A stretch of 64,000 nt of DNA from Telmatactis stephensoni (taxonomy: Eukaryota > Cnidaria > Anthozoa > Actiniaria > Isophelliidae). The notes under the pieces were generated by a model. The model saw only the letters and a list, made by a program, of their open reading frames with translations. It made no database searches and was not told where the DNA came from. A program made the translations under genes and the position numbers. Shown piece after piece: positions 57,074-64,000 of this stretch. The DNA lies in contig JALIZF010001911.1 of assembly GCA_029948255.1 (NCBI GenBank), positions 186,001 to 250,000 on the forward strand. Direction: 5' to 3'. Positions within the stretch are counted from its first letter, which is position 1. Every line of letters begins with the position of its first letter.

Positions 57074-57181
57074 TCATGAGACGGTCGTCAAGTCAGTTGA
57101 CTGGTTAAATGTTAGACATTTTACAGTGGCACGCACAAAATCAAGGTAATTATACACCCCATCCACAACAGGAGCTGTGAG
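57074..57181 (-). CDS. Possible terminal exon, unit B copy 1
   Basis: After a good acceptor (acttttcccccactag), 35 open codons in phase 0 read LTAPVVDGVYNYLDFVRA and on to a TGA. The copy in unit B copy 2 (61891-61784) keeps the same frame with one change (Gly to Glu). No domain is recognised and the preceding exon is uncertain: candidates at 57468-57600 (LSRMCRELNLPVTFS) have weak donors. Confidence 0.35.
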   Translation of the reverse strand, partial: LTAPVVDGVYNYLDFVRATVKCLTFNQSTDLTTVS

Positions 57182-58450
57182 CTAGTGGGGGAAAAGTAAT
57201 AATACATGGCAAGTTTTATATACAGAAGGATATAGAAAATAGGTATCACTGCAATATAGCACGCTAGTAATAAAAAACTATTTGTGTCTATAAGTGCACT
57301 TGGAATTTAGTTGTTTTATGGTCTATACGCGCTGTCACTGGTTAACGGAAACATTTTGCAAAAATGCAACTCAATGACGATGCGTTGGCCCAGCGAGGGA
57401 CCAAAATCGCGTAATTCAATGGAGACGGAGCAGATCTAGACTTGTAAAAAAATCAATTCACTTCACTTTAATACGTACTGTGTCCCACAAGACGTGCAAA
57501 CACTTTTACTGTGTCAATAATTGTACTTGTTTCAAGAGTCTTCTGGTAGCAGAACGTAACTATAGAAAAAGTTACTGGAAGATTAAGCTCTCGGCACATA
57601 CGTGATAAGCTGACAATATTATTGTCTCGTTGATACGAAATCAAGTTTGCTCTCACTTCATCAATTTATCCTCGAACAAATATTTGGTGAAAAGTGCTCA
57701 TTATTGTATTCTTACATTATTAAATTATATTTTGTTTACAAACTTTGCTCTAGCCCAAAGATCTTGTCGTCACAATCGTGTTTATACATATAGCCTCATG
57801 CAAAGACGCTCTTCAACCAATCAGAGCGCATGTAGTATCATAGTTATATTATAAAAAAGAAAACAATCAATTTTTCCGTTTATCTGTAATTTCATAGTTG
57901 TACAGAATGAAGACGTCAAAACTCTGCAATGAGCAGCCGACCTAGCAATTTATTGAAAAGACTGAAGTTGGTTAATTCGAGAACGTAACTTGTGACACAT
58001 TAAAAGACTCCGCATTGCCTGGCCGTAATCTGTTTTCATAATTATTGTTTCAAGTATTTCATTAATTACCAATATATTTCAAATTTGCTCTAGCTCTGAA
58101 TTGGTTTTTATAACTTCAAAATAGTGCAATTACATACTCAAAAATGATACCGGCGGGATTAGTCAGTTCAGGTCTGAAATCAGTTCATCAGCAAATCCCG
58201 GATTTTCAAAACCCCAGCAATGATCGATTTCAAAATTGCTATAAAAACGGCAAAATGAAGTGAGTTCGTTTGCTTTGATTTGGTACATGTGAGTGGTGTT
58301 CGGAAGAACTTTTTGATGTGCAAAACGGTATCCATTTTTATAACCATTATAGTACGAAATAACGCCCCATTTAATTACCTGGCCTTTTGCACGAATATGG
58401 TGGATAGCACAATCCGCTGGATAAACTATTATTCATTGGAAAAAGTCATT

Positions 58451-59296
58451 GTTATATACCAACTGTCAAAGTCAATTTTTTTCGTGCTCTGATTGGGCGA
58501 GAGCGCATCACGTGAACGTCAACAAATTTTGCTGTTTCCTTAGCGACTACTCTCAGCGGGCAACAGTGAGTTTTATTGACCGGTAATAACAAAACCGGAA
58601 GTTGATTGAGGTCCTTGGTTGAAAAAAGCGGGAAAACCAGCGCGCTCGCGCGTTCCGCTACAAACTTCATTTTAACAACAACGACAAAACAGACAACACA
58701 AAAATGGAGGAAAGTGCAAGATTTGCAAGCAGAACGGACGAAGATATCGAAAAGTTACTGAATGACAAAGAGTCTAAATCCACAAAGAATGCAACAAAAC
58801 AAGCTGTGAAGATTCTAAGAGACTTTTGCTTAGAAAAAGGAATTTCTGCCGACTTTGAAGGTCTCACAAAACTCGAACTAAACCAATTGTTACAACAGTT
58901 CTATGTAAATGCAAGAAAGCAAGATGGGTCTTTTTACACAAAGAACACTCTTATCTCAATTAGGTATGGATGATCACATCTTGCGAAAGAAACGAAATTC
59001 AACATCATTGAGGACCCTCAGTTTTGACCCTCAGAAAATAAGAAAAGAGAAATATCAGATGCGCACAGGTTAATAAGTCAGATTTGGAATAAAAATGTGT
59101 GATCATAACTATGCGTTTTGATTGTTCTTTGACAGTTGGTATATAACAAAACACTTATTGACTGGGACCTCGGGAAAGCAGTATGTTTTGTGGTCCCTCA
59201 ACCGCTGATGTTTCCCTCAGCTCCGCCTCGGGAAACATTGGCGGTCTCGGGACCACAAAACATACTGTTTCCCTCGGTCCCAGTCAATAAGTGTTA
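58451..59296 (+). mobile_element. Recombinase-derived insertion with inverted ends and a 3' hairpin
   Basis: The unit A copy 1 site reads gtcattattttaccg with no insert; here the same site holds 846 bases flanked by ATT (58448-58450 and 59297-59299). A 23-base inverted pair (GTTATATACCAACTGTCAAA at the left, its complement at 59127-59149) encloses a recombinase fragment. A separate hairpin (aacacttattgactgggacc ... inverted) fills 59150-59296. Whether this is one element or two nested ones is not resolved. Confidence 0.7.
58704..59040 (+). pseudogene. N-terminal fragment of a tyrosine recombinase (Crypton-like)
   Basis: The frame 58704-58973 reads MEESARFASRTDEDIEKLLN and continues with STKNATKQAVKILRDFC, typical of the N-terminal helical part of DUF3504-type recombinases. 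It then stops; the sequence goes on recognisably (HLAKETKFNIIEDPQF) with in-frame stops, and the catalytic part is absent. It is a different lineage from the 30085-31314 gene, judging by the poor match. Confidence 0.65.
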
Positions 59297-59618
59297 ATTA
59301 TTTTACCGACTGAATAAGGATTTATCCAAGGGATAGCGCTATCCACCATTCGTGCATGCGGCCCTTTTCATCAGAAGACTGAGCTGAGAGAAACGTTCAC
59401 TTAAAACCGTCCAAAAATATTTAATTATAAAAACATTATAAACTGTATGATGCGAATGATAAAAACGTTTTGACCGACAAGTGGTCATGATGTATACAAA
59501 ATGTTGTGCAGATAAACATGTAATTAATAAAACACTTCTACTTACATGTCAAATACAGGACGAGAACTTTACGTCGGTTTGGTTCGATGAAGAAATAACT
59601 TTCCTTCTTTTAGCAAAA

Positions 59619-59867
59619 CCTTTCATGCGTCGAGTTTTTCAAAAAGGAAAAAGCACAAGAAGGAAAATCAATTTATTTTTATTACGCTTTTCCGGTATTA
59701 CATGGTCTACCTTTCATACGTCGAGTTTTTCAAAAAGGAAAAAGCACAAGAAGGAATTCCGGTATTACATGGTCTACCTTTCATACGTCGAGTTTTTCAA
59801 ACAGGAAAAAGCACAAGAAGGAAAATTAATTTATTTTTATTACGCTTTTCCGGTATTACATGGTCTA
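59619..59867 (+). repeat. Triplicated 67-91 bp tandem repeat
   Basis: Units start cctttcatgcgtcgagtttt at 59619, 59710 and 59777 and end attacatggtcta; the middle one lacks about 24 bases. Unit A copy 1 has a single unit at about 53700, so the expansion is later than the duplication. The open frame through it (59481-59942) is a consequence of the repeat. Confidence 0.9.
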
Positions 59868-59880
59868 AAGATTTGGCACA

Positions 59881-60700
59881 GCTTGTGCCAAAGACAGGTT
59901 AGCGCCAATCCCAGGGCCGTAGCCACCGGTACGTACGGTTAGTCAGGTTTCAACCGGACCAACTTTTACCGTTGGAATCATTGTCATTACGGTTTTAAAA
60001 GCATGAATTCGTGTAGAAAAGCGAAAAAACCGGACCAACTTTTAAAAAAACCGGACCAATGTTGAAATGGTGGCTACAGCCCTGAATTCAGGTTTAAATC
60101 TAAACAAATCATTGATTTTAATCCCGGGTTAGCACTAACGCACTTTTAAACAGTAGTCGACCCTGTCGTATGCGTTGTAGCGTCGTTGTGAAGTTTGTTT
60201 CTTTCGGCGACACTTATGCAAAGTACTCAATAGCGGAATGCGGAATCTAGTTTTTGTTTTGCAAGAGCTAGGTCAGTCTTGATGTCTAAAGTGCTACGTT
60301 AAGTTAAGGCTATCTCTAAAAAGTTAGTGCTTATTTTTTCCTAAAACATCGCTTTAATTGATCTCTTTCCCTGGTCAAATAATACACGAGAAATTCGCAT
60401 AATACATGACAGTTGAATCGATGGTACTTTTATTTGTAAACACGAACGAAAACACGAACGCGTCTACGAATTCCCGCCGCATTCTCGAGCATGCGCAAAG
60501 CGTTTCTCACCCGTGTCATTTGTATCAGAGTACAGAGACGTGTGCGCGCGCGCTTCACTATTGCTTAATTTTGTATTTACTTCCTATTAACCGAGAGCAC
60601 GGTCATTACGGGAAAATATCAGTACGGACCGAGCCCCTATCTAATTTTTACCTTTTTCGTCTTTTCTGCTAGTTTTGGACATTTTATTTCCGGTTTACGA
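59881..60700. other. Spacer between units A and B copy 2
   Basis: No gene was recognised. A phrase aaccggaccaacttttaccg recurs within 40 bases as aaccggaccaacttttaaaa and aaccggaccaatgttgaaat (59955-60070), a loose short repeat. A short frame at 60406-60672 has no domain. Confidence 0.35.
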
Positions 60701-60715
60701 GCGTGCACGCGCTGC

Positions 60716-62333
60716 TACAACACGGCAATGGTGGAGCTACGAGCGGCAATAATAGCTAATAATGAATATCTTTTCTAGTAAAAAATACTTCAAAAACATG
60801 GTTCTAACGGTCCTATAAACTCAAGGACTAGCAAATGAAACTGTTGTTTGATTTTCAAGCTTATGGGAAATGATTTAGTGAGCCCTTTGAGATATTTTTG
60901 GGGCATAAGGCTCTTCAACTCATGGTGGACTCGTTTGGAGCCTTTTTTCATCCTTTACTAAATAAATCTGGGGCCCGTTTCTCAAAAGACTCAATAACTT
61001 TACGGACCCGTTGACCTAAATAAATTGAATAAGCTAACGGGTCCGTAAAGTTATCGGGTCTTTTGAGCAAGGGGTCCCTGAAAAATTTTGAGGAAACATA
61101 TGAAGTAGCTATTGAATACTCGGAGATAGCATATCCAATGGAGCTAAATAAGATATAAATATCTTGGCATTGACTCCAAATGCAAGATTGAAACTGATAA
61201 CTTATCTAGTCAAAAGTGTAAGTTTATAATTGTTCAGCTCAGCCAAAAGTATGTTTGTGCATGTGAAGCTGCAATGTGTTTTACTTTTGTCTAGTTTTTG
61301 AGTACACTCCTCTTGTAGTTGTTACATGTTAAAAAAAGAGCTGAAGAAAATTGCATTGTCAATATTTTGATAAAACACTGTGGTGATCCAGACCTTGTGG
61401 CGTTGCTGCAGTGTTTGCACATGTAGGCTAAGCTTTGTTTTCTTTTAATTTCCCTTTTTAAACTTTCTAGCTATAAGGAAAGTGTATAAGTATTTTTATT
61501 AGGTTTATAAATTTTCTTCTTTGTTCCTCTGATGTAAAGCGAAGACAGTCTCTTGATGCACTTATGCTGTTCTCAAACGTTTTGGTGCTGTGTATTTGAT
61601 AGCTAACCTGCGAATCGCGAATACAGCCGCCTGATATTGCGCGCCGTTTGAATAAATTCGCGCGTGAATAATAGGTTATAGAGTCTTAGTTACGTTCCAA
61701 TAAAGCTACACGTGCAGATCACTTATCCATTTCAGCAATTTTATTGACATTCCTAGATCTCCCTCCAATATCTTCCCCTTGGTTCATGAGACGGTCGTCA
61801 AGTCAGTTGACTGGTTAAATGTTAGACATTTTACAGTGGCACGCACAAAATCAAGGTAATTATACACCTCATCCACAACAGGAGCTGTGAGCTAGTGGGG
61901 GAAAAGTAATAATACATGGCAAGTTTTATATACAGAAGGATATAGAAAATAGGTATCACTGCAATATAGCACGCTAGTAATAAGCTATTTGTGTCTATAA
62001 GTGCACTTGGAATTTAGTTGTTTTATGGTCTATACGCGCTGTCACTGGTTAACGGAAACATTTTGCAAAAATGCAACTCAATGACGATGCGTTGGCCCAG
62101 CGAGGGACCAAAATCGCGTAATTCAATGGAGACGGAGCAGATCTAGACTTGTAAAAAAATCAATTCACTTCACTTTAATACGTACTGTGTCCCACAAGAC
62201 GTGCAAACACTTTTACTGTGTCAATAATTGTACTTGTCTCAAGAGTCTTCTGGTAGCAGAACGTAACTATAGAAAAAGTTACTGGAAGATTAAGCTCTCG
62301 GCACATACGTGATAAGCTGACAATATTATTGTC
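60716..62333. repeat. Tandem segmental duplication, unit B copy 2
   Basis: Near-identical to 56030-57616, 4.7 kb away, same orientation. Small indels include gcataataatagctaataat near the start and loss of catg at about 61780. Confidence 0.85.
61784..61891 (-). CDS. Possible terminal exon, unit B copy 2
   Basis: Duplicate of the 57181-57074 exon: same acceptor, same 35 codons with one replacement (VVDEVYNY). The kept frame is weak support, since the whole unit is a recent duplicate. Confidence 0.35.
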   Translation of the reverse strand, partial: LTAPVVDEVYNYLDFVRATVKCLTFNQSTDLTTVS

Positions 62334-62865
62334 AAACATTGGTAGCGATGGAAACAAGGAGAAAACTAAGCTAAAGTTCTATTTACCAAATTATTCAATG
62401 CATTTCGTGCAAACTGCTTTTATATATGTGTGACGATAGGGTCAAGTAAACTTCCTCTTCCGTCCTCTTCTGATTTATTTGTTTTTCAACTCTCAACTAA
62501 TGGCTTTTAGTGTGAATAAACTCCTTGATTGCCATATAAATGGTAATATGTCGGTTCTTCTTAGAGTGCTTAAACATCCAAAAAGGGGGGAGGGGCTATT
62601 GACTCCTATATAAGACAAAGATTACCCCGATAAGATATCTAAATTGTCTTGGCTCAATTAAGCTTTTTTACCCTTTAAAGGTACCAATTAATTTATAAAC
62701 ATACAAGATTTCAAGCTGGTGCTAATTTCCCAAATGGATACCAAACTCCGTGATTTGTATTCATAAAAGTTACAACGATCATCCCCGGGCTTACGTCCCA
62801 CATTTCACGTCTGTTATTGTAAGAAAATTTAATTTCTGCCGACCAGACAGTCATTTTTATTTGGA

Positions 62866-62904
62866 CCAATCATATCGTCCTCATTGACGTCACTGTCAAC
62901 CAAT
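62866..62904 (+). promoter_or_regulatory. Putative promoter elements of the 63232 gene: two CCAAT boxes and a CRE
   Basis: CCAAT at 62866-62870 and 62900-62904, with the palindrome TGACGTCA at 62885-62892 between them. NF-Y and CREB/ATF sites of this spacing are usual in animal promoters. No TATA box is clear. The gene starts about 330 bases downstream; the transcription start is not known. Confidence 0.4.
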
Positions 62905-63231
62905 AGGCAGCAGCCATGAAACCTGTCAGTTGTTGAAGTTAAATATTTACTGTCCTTTGCTTTGTATATTGCTGCGAATTTAATTAAGAATGCCTCAGGG
63001 GGTTAAATATGGCGCAGCTCGGGATTGTGTTGGTCAGCACAGAACGAATTGCCTAATCACTACTAATAGAACCAGTGAGCATGAAGATATCACGTCCGGC
63101 TGCGCGCTGTTGAGCAGCTTTGTTAGAGCAATACAACTAATAGGATTCGGAGTCTCAATTCAGTCAAGCACCTGAACGACCGCTAACGAGGTGACAACTG
63201 ATTATTATAACATTCAATCAAATCCCAGAAG

Positions 63232-63996
63232 ATGTGTAAAGGAAATTTACCTGAGCTGTCAGTGACAACCGGAACTTCAACAAACCACAATAAAAGATGC
63301 GGCACATTTTGTCCAAAGACCTCTTTAGCACCAATGGCTACACAAGAGGATAACATGCAAGATAGGAACCACCATCTTCCAAGATTAACAAGATTTGAAG
63401 ATATGTGTTTAGATGAACACTGGACAATTCAGATTAAGTCTAATTCCTCTCAAGGCAAGCAATGTGCACTACTACCTGAGTGCCGGCCTAAAATTCGCCC
63501 CAAAACAGTCTGTAGATCAGTTCATTGCAAAGAAAATGAGCTTGGCACTGAGCTGATATCTTTGTCTTCAAGCACTTCGCCTCAAAGTCAGAGAAAAAGA
63601 GAAATTGTAGTGTTTCTGCCTAATGACGTAGACGACAAAGAGTTAGCTCTCCAAATCCCAAAACAATCGGCTGATTTAGTAGAACATTTTCCTGATATAA
63701 ATGCAGCCCATTTCAAAGAATCCTTTGGAGATCAAGACAATGCTGACAAAGGAAAACGCACAGTTTTGAGACCACCTCAATCCCGAAATCGAGGTACAAG
63801 ACACTCTGCAGACTTGCCATTTATTGATAGCAATTGCAATCAAGATAAGGGCAGTTTGCCAAGAGTGAAAAGTCATGATTTTGAGAAGCACCTAAAGCAA
63901 GCTGACAAGGACTTTGATAAGTATGAAGCAAAGGCATCCATTCTGTACAAGTGGATGAAGACGCAATACAATCCTGAAAATCTTGAGTCTTGTTGA
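63232..63996 (+). CDS. Unrecognised 254-aa protein related to the tandem family
   Basis: An uninterrupted frame from ATG (MCKGNLPELSVTT) to TGA near the window end. No known domain, signal peptide or membrane segment. It is Ser/Lys/Asp-rich with scattered Cys, and carries REIVVFLPNDVDDKE, comparable to REVLFFVPREC in the tandem copies. The C-terminus FEKHLKQADKDFDKYEAKAS then ILYKWMKTQ parallels LLKNHIMKANEEYDEMKSKA then MLLHSWISSQ. I infer a common family, with this longer member possibly nearer the ancestral form. The C-terminal part is probably helical. An intron further upstream in the 5' untranslated region cannot be excluded. Confidence 0.65.
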   Translation: MCKGNLPELSVTTGTSTNHNKRCGTFCPKTSLAPMATQEDNMQDRNHHLPRLTRFEDMCLDEHWTIQIKSNSSQGKQCALLPECRPKIRPKTVCRSVHCKENELGTELISLSSSTSPQSQRKREIVVFLPNDVDDKELALQIPKQSADLVEHFPDINAAHFKESFGDQDNADKGKRTVLRPPQSRNRGTRHSADLPFIDSNCNQDKGSLPRVKSHDFEKHLKQADKDFDKYEAKASILYKWMKTQYNPENLESC

Positions 63997-64000
63997 AAAG

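Larger units (their letters stand above)
56030..57616. repeat. Tandem segmental duplication, unit B copy 1
   Basis: About 1.6 kb, nearly identical to 60716-62333 (acaacacggcaatggtggag at the start; gctgacaatattattgtc at the end). It contains a hairpin MITE at 56251-56361 (ggggcccgtttctcaaaa ... inverted) and a possible coding exon at 57181-57074. Confidence 0.85.
57935..59880. repeat. Tandem segmental duplication, unit A copy 2
   Basis: Same content as 52850-53840 plus the 846-bp insertion (58451-59296) and a triplicated stretch (59619-59867). Confidence 0.8.

Noticed and set aside
59481..59942. 153-codon frame
   Set aside because: A product of the triplicated repeat at 59619-59867; the single-unit sister region is not open in the same way.

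Overview
The window reads as nuclear DNA of an animal, most likely a cnidarian (stony coral or a close anthozoan). It is AT-rich, has intron-containing genes with GT/AG junctions, tRNA-derived SINEs and very dense small DNA transposons. The mix of RBR ubiquitin ligase, ankyrin/SOCS-box protein and a lectin-like plus zona pellucida (ZP) protein fits an anthozoan. The species cannot be told from the sequence, and nothing prokaryotic or organellar was seen.

Layout. 1-370: last two exons of an unknown + strand gene. 4.2-7.4 kb (-): RBR-type E3 ligase, one long exon plus a spliced last exon, with a possible intron-retained C-terminus. 8.1-13.5 kb (-): complete four-exon ankyrin-repeat SOCS-box (ASB) gene, whose introns hold a SINE, a foldback element and MITEs. 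13.5-18 kb: transposon remnants and one possible terminal exon. 18-35 kb: three tandem copies of an unrecognised single-exon gene (18565, 26406, 34310; the third is frameshifted). They are separated by nested transposons, including a decayed tyrosine-recombinase element. 36-39 kb: repeats and the 3' flank of the next gene. 38.96-44.8 kb (-): a gene joining a concanavalin/laminin-G-like domain to a ZP domain; six exons were assembled by phase, with the 5' exons not found. One intron carries a 2 kb foldback element. 46-51 kb: transposon arrays. 52.8-62.3 kb: an A-B-A-B tandem duplication of roughly 5 kb, with an 846-bp recombinase-derived insertion in the second A copy that is absent from the first. 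63.2-64 kb: a 254-residue protein whose C-terminus resembles the tandem family, so it may be a relative or the parent gene.

How it fits together. Two neighbouring same-strand genes (RBR ligase and ASB adaptor) are both of ubiquitin-ligase type; a functional link is not shown. The rest is shaped by mobile DNA. Four foldback elements share TTAA target sites, and three MITEs share a TATTTCAA-type terminus. Several insertions can be dated relative to one another, because an uninterrupted copy of the target also lies in the window. All exon joins were made by eye from phase and splice signals and have no transcript support.
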